Positions 1 to 6,572 of a stretch of 7,244 nt of DNA are shown here, one piece after another. This DNA is from Pyrinomonadaceae bacterium (GTDB taxonomy: Bacteria; Acidobacteriota; Blastocatellia; Pyrinomonadales; Pyrinomonadaceae). The position numbers were made by a program, and so were the translations under genes. The stretch's first letter is position 1. Each line of letters opens with the position of its first letter. The stretch covers positions 1 through 7,244 of the forward strand of contig JACCTF010001013.1 in NCBI GenBank assembly GCA_013812565.1, read 5' to 3'. The notes beneath the pieces are model-generated. The model made no database searches and was not told the origin of the DNA. It saw nothing but the letters and a program-made list of their open reading frames with translations.

Positions 1-180
1 CGGCCCGGCGATCTGCACATCCATTTTTTCGGAGCCGCGGCTTTTAGTTTCGGAGCGGGACTCGCTTTAAGCGACGGCGATGTGATGCAAGTCAGTTTCG
101 CCGGCTTCGGTCGCCCGTTGCGCAATCGGCTGCGCATTGATAAAACTCCGCACGATTTGATCCGAGTTAATCCACTGTAA
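1..180 (+). CDS. FAH-superfamily protein (GguC/AraD1-like), C-terminal end only
   Basis: This open frame runs from the first base of the window to a TAA at 178-180 and encodes 59 residues; the start lies outside. The visible protein contains the signature GDLHIHFFGAAAFSFGAG followed by DGDVMQVSFAGFGRPLRN. That pairing of a 'D(V/L)H(V/I)HFFG' strand with a 'GDV...FGRPLRNxL' strand is what I know from the C-termini of GguC/AraD1-type members of the fumarylacetoacetate hydrolase superfamily, cytosolic metal-dependent enzymes that hydrolyse or dehydrate 2-keto acids, often in sugar-acid breakdown. The catalytic metal-binding residues of the fold lie further upstream and are not visible. It is the only gene on the plus strand and converges on the minus-strand genes, with a hairpin terminator about 120 bases after its stop. 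Superfamily assignment is fairly secure; the exact substrate is unknown. Confidence 0.8.
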   Translation, partial: RPGDLHIHFFGAAAFSFGAGLALSDGDVMQVSFAGFGRPLRNRLRIDKTPHDLIRVNPL

Positions 181-296
181 TTAGCTGCTAAGCGCTCCAA
201 AACCACAACCACATTTGTTTAGTCGTGGTCAATTTCCGGCATAAATTTTGTGGCAGTGGTAAAAATGTAATGCTACACATCAGAGGAAAGCCAAGA

Positions 297-333
297 AATG
301 CTGAGTTTCTCAAACCCTCAGCATTACTTTTTT
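297..333 (+). terminator. Rho-independent terminator between convergent genes
   Basis: A perfect 9-bp stem (AATGCTGAG at 297-305 pairing with CTCAGCATT at 317-325) encloses an 11-base loop and is followed within two bases by six T (328-333). This is a textbook intrinsic terminator for the plus-strand FAH-like gene ending at 180. Read on the minus strand the same stem is followed by a T-rich but interrupted stretch (TTTCTTGG), so it may also stop transcripts of the small minus-strand genes ending at 356. Structure seen directly; bidirectional use is inferred. Confidence 0.8.
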
Positions 334-355
334 ATCACTACCCCTCGGTTGTTGA

Positions 356-529
356 CTACGACTTGCCCGGCGATGGTTTGCTTACTACTTCGCCTGATTT
401 AATAAACTTCCGTCGCTCTCTGAGATTGAAAACTATCTCAATCTTTTTCTCGAACGGAAGCGCCGCCAGAACACGCCGATGATCTTCCTTCTTCTTGATA
501 ACCTTGTTGATGTCCGAATGTTTTTTCAT
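356..529 (-). CDS. 57-aa basic hypothetical protein, translationally coupled
   Basis: I do not recognise a named family. The ATG (527-529) overlaps the TGA of the preceding 71-aa gene as ATGA, a common arrangement for translational coupling, and the frame runs 57 codons to a TAG at 356-358. The protein begins MKKHSDINKVIKKKEDHRR and continues with LAALPFEKKIEIVFNLRERR (residues 22-41) and a short K/S/P-rich tail. It is strongly charged, rich in Lys, Arg and Glu, lacks a signal peptide or membrane segment, and should be mostly helical. From memory, the 'LaaLPFeeKIeIv..mreR' pattern occurs in small proteins encoded beside nucleotidyltransferase-like or other toxin-antitoxin-like genes in several bacterial phyla; this is recall, not a search result. 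Ribosome binding site is not evident, in keeping with coupling. The overlap and the protein-like composition make it likely to be real despite its size. Confidence 0.6.
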   Translation of the reverse strand: MKKHSDINKVIKKKEDHRRVLAALPFEKKIEIVFNLRERRKFIKSGEVVSKPSPGKS

Positions 530-741
530 ACTTTGAATCTATATTCGTTCTCTTTCCACTTCTTCGCTAACCCGTGCCGCTTCAATACAGCATTCAACGA
601 ACGCATGTTCACTGCTCCTGCCTCTAAGAACATGTTGATCCGCAAGTAGTCTTTGGTTCGGCCAGTATCAAGATTGCCGCAGCGTTCCAGTTGTGCGGCG
701 GCCTCGCGGCTCAGATTAACGTGCAAGGTTGAAGATGTCAT
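526..741 (-). CDS. 71-aa hypothetical protein, possibly a nucleotidyltransferase C-terminal remnant
   Basis: The ATG (739-741) lies 12 bases after the Uma2 stop and in the same frame as it, with no clear Shine-Dalgarno sequence; its stop overlaps the start of the 57-aa gene. Two parts can be seen. Residues 5-20 (TLHVNLSREAAAQLER) look like the strand-helix start of a small DNA-binding or antitoxin protein. Residues 27-62 (GRTKDYLRINMFLEAGAVNM, then RSLNAVLKRHGLAKKW) resemble the 'GR.KD..ri..lle.g.vd...l..vl.RHGL..kW' ending found in TA-type nucleotidyltransferase proteins as I remember them. If that is right, this is the tail of a normally much longer protein left behind after deletion. No signal peptide or membrane segment. 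Function unknown; the nucleotidyltransferase link is a weak inference. Confidence 0.5.
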   Translation of the reverse strand: MTSSTLHVNLSREAAAQLERCGNLDTGRTKDYLRINMFLEAGAVNMRSLNAVLKRHGLAKKWKENEYRFKV

Positions 742-753
742 CGGCGTGTCACA

Positions 754-1383
754 TCAACGGCGGCGCTCATCGCCGGAAGTCTCAGTTCTTACAGGAGCGC
801 CAGTGTCGATTGGTTTGAATACCACTTTGTCATACATATCGCGCAAGGACAAATTGCATTCGATGGCAGGTAAGCTCACGGTCGCTTCGAGCGTGTGATA
901 ATCGGTTAAGAGCCAGCCACCGTTCGATTGTCTGGCATAGTGTTCGAGCTTGGGTTCGTCTTGTGCAATGAGCAGATATTCACGCAATGACTCGATGCTA
1001 CGGTAGTTCTCAGACTTCTTGCCGCGATCATACTTTTCGGTCGAGTCGGAGAGCACTTCGATGATTAAGGTCGGATTGAGCAGCGTATCAAGCTCGGCAT
1101 CCTCGAATTTCGGCTCATTGCAGACCACAACAATATCAGGATACGTATAGAGTCCGGTTGCGGGGATGAGCACGCGCATATCCTTGGCGTAAATCTCGCA
1201 CGGCTTCTGCCTCAGTTGTGGTTGAAGCGCTCCTGTGAGATTGGTGCCGATGAGATTGTATTCGCGGCTCGCGCCGGTTATGAGGAACATTTCGCCGATG
1301 TAGTATTCGCTCTTGGTTTCGGCTTGTCGTTCGATGGCTAAATATTCCTGCGGAGTGAGGCGCACTCTAGGTTTGCTTGACAT
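754..1383 (-). CDS. Uma2 family endonuclease (DUF820, PD-(D/E)XK fold)
   Basis: A 209-residue protein of the Uma2 family, proteins with a restriction-endonuclease-like fold that are presumed DNA nucleases, often carried in many copies and of unclear biological role. Family landmarks appear in order: LTPQEYLAIE near the N-terminus, the acidic KSEYYIGEMF segment (24-33), YPDIVVVC (81-88) with the candidate catalytic Asp83, PTLIIEVLSDST (104-115) with candidate catalytic Glu109, then DRGKKSENYR (119-128) and SLREYLLI. The body ends at about CNLSLRDMYDKVVF, and some 25 further residues form a charged tail. I chose ATG 1381-1383 because GGAGG stands seven bases before it; an upstream in-frame ATG at 1428 has no such site and would add 15 residues unlike the family. 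One oddity is Tyr42 in SREYNLI where many relatives have His. It heads a compact minus-strand unit with two small genes. Confidence 0.9.
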   Translation of the reverse strand: MSSKPRVRLTPQEYLAIERQAETKSEYYIGEMFLITGASREYNLIGTNLTGALQPQLRQKPCEIYAKDMRVLIPATGLYTYPDIVVVCNEPKFEDAELDTLLNPTLIIEVLSDSTEKYDRGKKSENYRSIESLREYLLIAQDEPKLEHYARQSNGGWLLTDYHTLEATVSLPAIECNLSLRDMYDKVVFKPIDTGAPVRTETSGDERRR

Positions 1384-1390
1384 GATATTT

Positions 1391-1395
1391 CCTCC
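1391..1395 (-). promoter_or_regulatory. Ribosome binding site fixing the Uma2 start
   Basis: Coding-strand GGAGG, seven bases before the ATG at 1383. It decides between this start and the in-frame ATG 45 bases further upstream. Confidence 0.75.
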
Positions 1396-1475
1396 AAAAT
1401 CAACTTGATGTTGTCGCGAACAAAGCACGATCTAACAACTCACGCTTTACCATCAGGGACAAGCTCACGGAAAAG

Positions 1476-2765
1476 TTACTTCCCTGAAGGAGCAGGCTTT
1501 GCCTGGCGTCCACTGAGACGTTTGTAGATGTCCATCTCCTGCGCTGCCAGAGCCTTCTGTCCGGTGCGTTGGTAGATTAATCCTAAACGGTAGTGCGCCC
1601 TCGCTAGATCGGGCTGAAGATCAATAGCCATCCTCAATTCACTGATTGCTTCGGAAAACTTTTGCTGATCGGAATGAAGCACCCCAAGCTCTAAGTGAGC
1701 CGGTGAAAGCCTGGGATCAAGCATAACCGCTGTTTTCAAAAGCGTCTCAATCTGGTTGAGATCAACAGGACGAGCATGGTTGTGCCGCCCCTGTCCCAGA
1801 CTCATCGCGTAGGAGTAATGCGCAAGTGCGTTCTTCGGATGTAGCTCGACAAACTGCCGCATGCGTTTAGTAATCTCATCGGCTAGTTCGGCAGATACGT
1901 TGTACATCTCGCCAAGGAAAAGGAATGGGCGGGGATCAGACGGTTCCAGATCGGCAGCCTCACAAAGTGTTTTGATGGCATCTTCGTATCGCCCGCGCGA
2001 GTAATGAGCGACACCCAATCCTACCCGCAGCGTTGATGAACGTTGGTATCGTCCTACGGCGTAGTTGAATACCTTGACCGCCTCCTCATAGGCTGTAAGT
2101 TTGATGAGGATATTACCTAAATCTAAAAGATTTTGTTCGCTCGTTTCCATCTGCGCAGCGTGCTGGTACTCCTCGGCCGCAGGAACAAGATTGCCCGCCT
2201 TCTCTTCGACTTCGCCCAGCAAATTGTGTAACTCGGCAATATCTTTCCGCTTGAGCATGCTTTGAATTTGTTGGCGGGCTCCGGACAAATTGCCAATTTG
2301 TAGATAAGCAAGTGCCAGGTCATAGCTGTTGACATAGTGGAAGGGATTGGTCTGCTGCGCTCTTTCCAGAAAAGGTATTGCTGCCGCCAGCTTCTGTTGC
2401 TGAATGTAGAACTCGCCGAGACGGTGATTAGTTTCAAAGCTACCGGGCATCCGCTCATGTGCCTCTTTGAGTTTGCGTTCTATCAGAGGCGCTTGCTCAT
2501 CATTAGCAGGCGTCGGGCGAGCAGGAGTTTGCCTTTGAGCGGTGCTGTTCTCAATATTGACCTGATTAGTAGTTTGCAGTGCAGAGTTGTTAGCCAAAGC
2601 CTGCGTTGATAATCCCAAAGGCGCGATGACAATGCAGAAGATTAATAGGCTGCGCGGCGGGCTAAGTGTCTTCGCGTAGTTACAGCCGTGTGTGAGTAAT
2701 GCGCGGAGAACGGGCAAAGCATCAACCGCTATAAGCAGTGCTTTTTCTCTTTGCCTGTTCCTCAT
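1476..2765 (-). CDS. Exported tetratricopeptide repeat (TPR) protein
   Basis: A 429-residue protein built almost wholly of TPR helices. The ATG has GGAGG five bases upstream (2771-2775). The N-terminus is long: a basic start, a hydrophobic stretch at 10-25 and a second, stronger one at 39-52 ending in STQALA|NN, so a signal peptide cut near residue 58 or an N-terminal membrane anchor is likely. A low-complexity Q/T/P/N linker covers 59-92. From about 108 to 418 there are eight or so TPR units; clear ones are 244-276 (GLGVAHYSRGRYEDAIKTL), 353-386 (LELGVLHSDQQKFSEAI) and 387-417 (YRLGLIYQRTGQKALAAQ), while units near 280-345 are degenerate. The C-terminus is a short basic tail. TPR domains hold protein partners; no enzyme domain is seen. 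Its position 111 bases downstream of a TonB-dependent receptor on the same strand suggests an envelope-side role linked to that receptor, which is inference. Confidence 0.88.
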   Translation of the reverse strand: MRNRQREKALLIAVDALPVLRALLTHGCNYAKTLSPPRSLLIFCIVIAPLGLSTQALANNSALQTTNQVNIENSTAQRQTPARPTPANDEQAPLIERKLKEAHERMPGSFETNHRLGEFYIQQQKLAAAIPFLERAQQTNPFHYVNSYDLALAYLQIGNLSGARQQIQSMLKRKDIAELHNLLGEVEEKAGNLVPAAEEYQHAAQMETSEQNLLDLGNILIKLTAYEEAVKVFNYAVGRYQRSSTLRVGLGVAHYSRGRYEDAIKTLCEAADLEPSDPRPFLFLGEMYNVSAELADEITKRMRQFVELHPKNALAHYSYAMSLGQGRHNHARPVDLNQIETLLKTAVMLDPRLSPAHLELGVLHSDQQKFSEAISELRMAIDLQPDLARAHYRLGLIYQRTGQKALAAQEMDIYKRLSGRQAKPAPSGK

Positions 2766-2818
2766 CAGTGCCTCCAGAACTCAGATCGCGTGTGGCGTCA
2801 TGAAGAGCAGATGTAACA

Positions 2819-2859
2819 AAGAGGGCGGCCGTCGTTATGGTGGTGGTGACCGCCCTTTT
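2819..2859 (-). terminator. Hairpin terminator after the receptor gene
   Basis: GGGCGG (2823-2828) pairs with CCGCCC (2850-2855), extended by A-T and G-T pairs to about ten base pairs (2819-2828 with 2850-2859) around a 21-base loop. It lies 18 bases past the receptor stop. On the minus strand the descending arm is followed by CTCTTTGTT, a modest T-rich tail; on the plus strand the tail is TTTTGTTTG, which is better, but no plus-strand gene ends here. It probably attenuates or ends receptor transcription, leaving the TPR gene to readthrough or a promoter I could not locate. Confidence 0.55.
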
Positions 2860-2876
2860 GTTTGAGTAGATACAAC

Positions 2877-4667
2877 TTAAAAATAGAGTTTCAGAGCGAG
2901 CTGCATTTGCCGCGGGTTGTTTCGTTGAGAATCAAGTCTACCAAAGGTCGCTGACTGGAAGTTGTTATTCGGGAAATTAAAGCTTACCGAATTAGTGAGG
3001 TTGAACGCCTCACCACGGAACTCCAGCCGGAATCTTTCAGTGATCGAGAAAGTTTTGAAGAGTGAGAAATCCAGTTGCCGTTGCGGTGGCCCGGTGACCG
3101 GGGTGCGGTCACCACCAAGCGGCGAAAGATCCGTTTGACCGATGGTCGTTACCCTTGAAGGATTAGTGAAAGCTGCCGCGTTGTAAAAGGTCCTGAACCC
3201 GGCTGAATCCCTTGTGTCAGTGTACGGGCTCGCACCGGACACACGCACCGCATGGCAACCGGCACCCTCAGATGTTGCGATGGTGCAGCCAACTCCCTGC
3301 GGCTGGCCGGAGTAGTAGGAGAAGACCCAATTGGTGCTCCAGCCGCCGAGAATTGCATCGGTAAAGCCATTAGAGTCTTTAAGAAATGTCCGGCCTCTGC
3401 CGAACGGCAGATCATAGGTTCCGCTATAGACGAAGGCATGCTTCACGTGGAAGGGTGCTAAGGCCATTTCCCTCCTGATGTTGTAGATTCCCGGAGCACG
3501 AAAGCCGCCGACTGCTCCGCCGCTCAGAAGATCACCCGCATTGGTCAGCGTCTTGCTAAAGGTGTAGGAGGCAAGGAAGTCCAACCCTCGGCTGAAACGG
3601 TGGATGTACTTTGATTGCAGCGAATGGTAGCTGCTGTTACCGGTAGTTGCGGCATATGAAGAACCGCGCGCAAAGATCGGAAAGCGAACATAGTTCTGTG
3701 GATTCAGTCCCTGCCCCGGCGGCAGGAGCGTTGTCAGGTGGTTTGTTCCGACGAATGTCTCAATGTGGCGACCCATCGAGCCAACATAACCGACTTCCAA
3801 GGAATTCTTCGAATTCAGTTCGTACTGCGAGATCAGGTGGAAGCCTTGCGTATAGGGAGTCTTGTATTCAAATTCGATACCGCGCAGGTTGAGGCCGGTG
3901 GCGTTCACCCTGGTTGGATCAAGCGGGATTCCTTGCAATCCACGCTCAAGCGTCCCCTGCGACCCGTCGGCATAGATCAGCGGCGAGACATCGTTGGGGG
4001 CGCGGAAGGTGAAGTCGAATTGGAACGGGTAGTTGTAACCGAGATTCGGGAACCCGCCACGGTTTTCAAAAGCGCCATAGAAGATGCCGTACCCACCACG
4101 CACGACCAACGAATCCGTCAGCTTGTACGCGAATCCGATACGCGGCGCGAAGTTCTTCTTCTGCGCCAGGCCATTACCGGAGCCAAACTCGTCTGTGTAG
4201 ATCAGCTCGATATTGCTCTGCGCCAAAGCGTTAATGAAGCTCTGCGAAAGGTTGGGATCTCCCTTGCGTGCGGCGGGAATAATGTAGCGGGGATTGATGG
4301 GATCGGGAATAAAATTGGCTTGAGCGTTGTCGGCTTCCTTAGTCAGGCTAAAGTACTCCCACCGCAGACCCAGGTTCAGCGTCAGTTTGGAGTTAACCTT
4401 CCAGTCGTCCTGGAAGTAAGCGCCGTAATACTGTCGGTTATTATCCACCCCACCGAAGGGCGAAGCTTGGACTTCGTTCAAGCCCCCCACGTTATTGACT
4501 CCTCCGGGCACGGTGGCCGTAGTCGGGTTCAGCAGGAACTGCGCGCGCCCTGTGTTGCCGTCGCTAAGTCCCGGTGCTGAGGTAAAGCTCCCGTTCCAAC
4601 TGAAGTTGCCTCTGGCAAACGGCGGAGCGAGCCAGGGGAAATCAGTGTGCTGGACGACAACCCCCAC
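2877..4667 (-). CDS. TonB-dependent receptor, C-terminal half (downstream of frameshift)
   Basis: This frame holds the C-terminal half of the receptor that begins at 6450. It can be read as 596 codons from a GTG at 4665-4667, but that GTG has no spaced ribosome binding site, and the protein continues mid-barrel, so it is not an independent gene. Removing one G from the five-G run joins TRIYKSHTFKGG directly to VVVQHTDFPWLAPPF and gives about 1190 residues in all, the usual size of the family. Recognisable barrel features follow: YYGAYFQDDWKVNSKLTLNL with GLRWEYF just after it, FAPRIGFAYKLTDSLVVRGG then YGIFYG, the late motif HAFVYSGTYDLPFGRGR, ILGGWSTNWVFSYYSGQP, and FRLEFRGEAFNLTN. The last residue is Phe (LALKLYF), the outer-membrane barrel recognition signature. 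As sequenced, this half would be made only by frameshifting, or not at all. Confidence 0.88.
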   Translation of the reverse strand: MGVVVQHTDFPWLAPPFARGNFSWNGSFTSAPGLSDGNTGRAQFLLNPTTATVPGGVNNVGGLNEVQASPFGGVDNNRQYYGAYFQDDWKVNSKLTLNLGLRWEYFSLTKEADNAQANFIPDPINPRYIIPAARKGDPNLSQSFINALAQSNIELIYTDEFGSGNGLAQKKNFAPRIGFAYKLTDSLVVRGGYGIFYGAFENRGGFPNLGYNYPFQFDFTFRAPNDVSPLIYADGSQGTLERGLQGIPLDPTRVNATGLNLRGIEFEYKTPYTQGFHLISQYELNSKNSLEVGYVGSMGRHIETFVGTNHLTTLLPPGQGLNPQNYVRFPIFARGSSYAATTGNSSYHSLQSKYIHRFSRGLDFLASYTFSKTLTNAGDLLSGGAVGGFRAPGIYNIRREMALAPFHVKHAFVYSGTYDLPFGRGRTFLKDSNGFTDAILGGWSTNWVFSYYSGQPQGVGCTIATSEGAGCHAVRVSGASPYTDTRDSAGFRTFYNAAAFTNPSRVTTIGQTDLSPLGGDRTPVTGPPQRQLDFSLFKTFSITERFRLEFRGEAFNLTNSVSFNFPNNNFQSATFGRLDSQRNNPRQMQLALKLYF

Positions 4668-6450
4668 CCTTGAAGGTATGTGACTTGTAGATCCTCGTCA
4701 GATTGTCAGTGAACTGAGTCGTGTTGCTAAACCTGTCGCTGACCAGCCATGTCACAGCTCCCAGTCGGCTGAGACCACCGATGTTAATCGGTGGCAGACC
4801 ACCGTTGCCACTCTCCTGCGGAATTCCCTGGATGCCGAATTGAGATGGGATGTTGCTGGTATCATCACCGGAAGGCGGATTGCGGGTGGTATGTTCACGG
4901 CTGATCCCAAAACGAGCTTCGTTGATTAGTGAATCTGCGAAAGTGTGTGTGTGGCTGACCGACAGGCCCTGAATACGCACCGTTTCAAAACCGTCGCCAA
5001 AGCCGCCGCCATCAGCGACTCCCTCGAACGGCCCGGGCCTGAAAATGTCAAAGTTAGCGAAGCTGTATCGCCCGAAGATACGATCCCGGTCACTGAAATC
5101 GTGATCAATTCGTACGTCGAACTGGTTTCGATCATCTCTCAGACTCCGGTTAGCGACGTAATTGTTGCCGGCGGTTCCAAGTTGGATGGAGTTTTCCGCC
5201 GGATAGAGATTAAACAGCTTGATAGCATTCGGATTCAACCGATTGGCCGGAATCCGATTGCCGGGAAACGGATCGCGGACGAAACCGGTTCCCGTGGCCG
5301 CGAGCCCGGTGACCGGATCAACCTGGCTTTGGGTCACGCGGCGAGTGGTTGCAGGATCGAAGATGGTTCCCTGCAGGATTTGCCGTCCGAGCAGGTCGGT
5401 CCCGCGAACGCGGTTGCCTAAACGCATGATCAAATCTGAGAAGTCGGTGTAGCCGCTCGTTCGTTCTAATGCGGTGGGGACCGTCGCGACAATTAATCTG
5501 TTCTGGCGCAGACGCAATCCTTCGTAGTCCGTAAAGAAGAACGTCTTGTTCTTCCAGATTGGCCCGCCGATCACGCCGCCAAACTGATTCTGGCGGAGTG
5601 GAGTTTTCTTGATGCCCCGCAAGTTATTGTTGAACCCATTGGCATCGAAGATGTCGTTGCGGATAAAGTCCCAGGCTGAACCGTGGAACTCGTTTGTTCC
5701 CGACTTTGTTGTCGCCTGCAACACAGCGCCGCCGGCGCGGCCGAATTCAGCGCTGAATCCGTTGGTCTGGACTTTTACTTCGCCGATCGCGTCAACTGGA
5801 GGGCGCACAACGTCAGATCGGCCGTTGAGGAAGTCAACGCTGGCGGTATTATTGTCAACACCGTCAAGTATGTAATTATTTTGCGCCGGACGAGTTCCGT
5901 TAGCAGCGAACTGATTAGAAGCGCGCGCGCCGGGTTGCGGAATGCTCACGCCAACGCTCAGTCGAGCTAGATTAGTCCAGTCGCGGCCATTGAGCGGCAA
6001 GTTGTTGATGGTGTTTTGGCCGATCGCCTGTCCAACCGAACTTTCCTGAGTCTGAAGCAGCGGGGCTTCAGCCGTGACTTCCACGCTTTGGTTAATATCA
6101 CCAATTTCCAGAGCGAAGTTGATCTCAGGCTGCTGTTGGATGTTGAGTTGAATGCCCGAGCGAATCGCCTTCTTGAAACCGGCAGCCTCTACGGTCACCT
6201 GATAAGTGCCGGTTTTAATGGCTGTGAAAGTGTAGCGGCCATTCTCATCAGTTTCTGCGGAATAGGAGACAGAGGTTTCGGTGTTGACGAGAGTGACTTT
6301 CGCCTGCGGGACGGCGGCTCCGTTTGCGTCTCTCACTGTACCAAGGATCGTACCAGTATCAACCTGAGCTTGAACCGATGTTACCAATAGGACTGTTGCA
6401 AGCGCAGTAGCGAAGCTTACTGCGGTAAGCTTTTGCAAAGTGGTGCTCAT
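4642..6450 (-). CDS. TonB-dependent receptor, N-terminal half (ends at frameshift)
   Basis: Outer-membrane receptor of the Oar-like family with a carboxypeptidase regulatory-like domain. The ATG at 6450 follows coding-strand GGAGGA (6454-6459). Residues 1-28 are a signal peptide with likely cleavage VQA|Q. Residues 32-115 form the Ig-like regulatory domain (GTILGTVRDANGAAVPQAKV ... GRYTFTAIKTGTYQVTVEAA ... GF). The TonB plug spans about 125-255, with LPLNGRDWTNL (151-161), NNYILDGVDNN (191-201) and FSAEFGRAGGAVLQATTKSG (232-251). Barrel strands follow from about 255 (QFGGVIGGPIWKNKTFFFTD, then YEGLR). I see no obvious TonB box. The natural reading frame ends after HTFKGG (residue 596); the next six residues GCRPAH and the TGA at 4642-4644 are out-of-frame. 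Such proteins bind a large ligand and import it using TonB/ExbBD energy; the ligand here is unknown. As given, the product would lack most of its barrel. Confidence 0.9.
   Translation of the reverse strand: MSTTLQKLTAVSFATALATVLLVTSVQAQVDTGTILGTVRDANGAAVPQAKVTLVNTETSVSYSAETDENGRYTFTAIKTGTYQVTVEAAGFKKAIRSGIQLNIQQQPEINFALEIGDINQSVEVTAEAPLLQTQESSVGQAIGQNTINNLPLNGRDWTNLARLSVGVSIPQPGARASNQFAANGTRPAQNNYILDGVDNNTASVDFLNGRSDVVRPPVDAIGEVKVQTNGFSAEFGRAGGAVLQATTKSGTNEFHGSAWDFIRNDIFDANGFNNNLRGIKKTPLRQNQFGGVIGGPIWKNKTFFFTDYEGLRLRQNRLIVATVPTALERTSGYTDFSDLIMRLGNRVRGTDLLGRQILQGTIFDPATTRRVTQSQVDPVTGLAATGTGFVRDPFPGNRIPANRLNPNAIKLFNLYPAENSIQLGTAGNNYVANRSLRDDRNQFDVRIDHDFSDRDRIFGRYSFANFDIFRPGPFEGVADGGGFGDGFETVRIQGLSVSHTHTFADSLINEARFGISREHTTRNPPSGDDTSNIPSQFGIQGIPQESGNGGLPPINIGGLSRLGAVTWLVSDRFSNTTQFTDNLTRIYKSHTFKGGGCRPAH
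4661..4665 (-). other. Frameshift site in the receptor (five-G run)
   Basis: On the coding strand the sequence is AAG GGT GGG GGT TGT. With four G in place of five it reads AAG GGT GGG GTT GTC GTC (K-G-G-V-V-V) and joins the two halves with no lost or extra residues. The two frames overlap only at 4642-4667, and protein similarity to the family is continuous across the joint, so a single-base insertion (real or from sequencing) explains the break. A functional product from this sequence would need a +1 shift. Confidence 0.85.
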
Positions 6451-6486
6451 AGCTCCTCCATTCAGAATTAAAGATTTGTTGACCAG

Positions 6487-6506
6487 AATCGGCCTCGCAT
6501 CCGATT
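6487..6506. repeat. Inverted repeat in receptor leader
   Basis: AATCGG (6487-6492) and CCGATT (6501-6506) are perfect inverted arms around an 8-base spacer, about 37 bases upstream of the receptor start codon. It could form a leader hairpin in the mRNA or be a weak regulator site. A 6-bp arm can occur by chance. Confidence 0.35.
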
Positions 6507-6550
6507 TCAGAAAGAAGTATCAAACTCCGGCAGTAACACTGGTCCGCTGC

Positions 6551-6572
6551 TGTACTCATGCTACTGAGTACA
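6551..6572. promoter_or_regulatory. Operator-like inverted repeat upstream of the receptor
   Basis: TGTACTCA (6551-6558) and TGAGTACA (6565-6572) are perfect 8-bp inverted arms separated by six bases, a 22-bp dyad about 100 bases before the receptor start. The size and symmetry suit a dimeric helix-turn-helix regulator. There is no T-run after it on either strand, so it is not an intrinsic terminator for the upstream gene that ends at 6702. No convincing -35/-10 pair was found nearby, so the regulatory role is inferred. Confidence 0.45.

Noticed and set aside
225..482. 85-codon plus-strand open frame after the FAH-like gene
   Set aside because: It reads straight through the strong terminator at 297-333 and is antisense to the 57-aa gene; no ribosome binding site or motif supports it.
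653..898. 81-codon plus-strand open frame across the Uma2/71-aa junction
   Set aside because: Antisense to both minus-strand genes, whose spacing and family motifs are better supported.
1453..1487. TCAGGGA / TCCCTGA inverted repeat at the end of the TPR gene
   Set aside because: One arm is inside the last codons of the TPR gene, the loop is 21 bases, and no T-run follows on the minus strand, so I do not call it a terminator.
3738..4580. A 280-codon open frame on the plus strand
   Set aside because: It is antisense to the receptor barrel, which has clear family motifs. The translation shows no domain and has the V/R-rich composition of a shadow frame.
4661..4669. Programmed +1 frameshift as the explanation for the split receptor
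   Set aside because: No rare-codon or stop-codon slippery site with a stimulatory element is seen at the joint, and this family is not known to me to use recoding; a one-base insertion is simpler.
4945..5421. A 158-codon plus-strand open frame
   Set aside because: Antisense to the N-terminal half of the receptor, with no ribosome binding site or recognisable motif.
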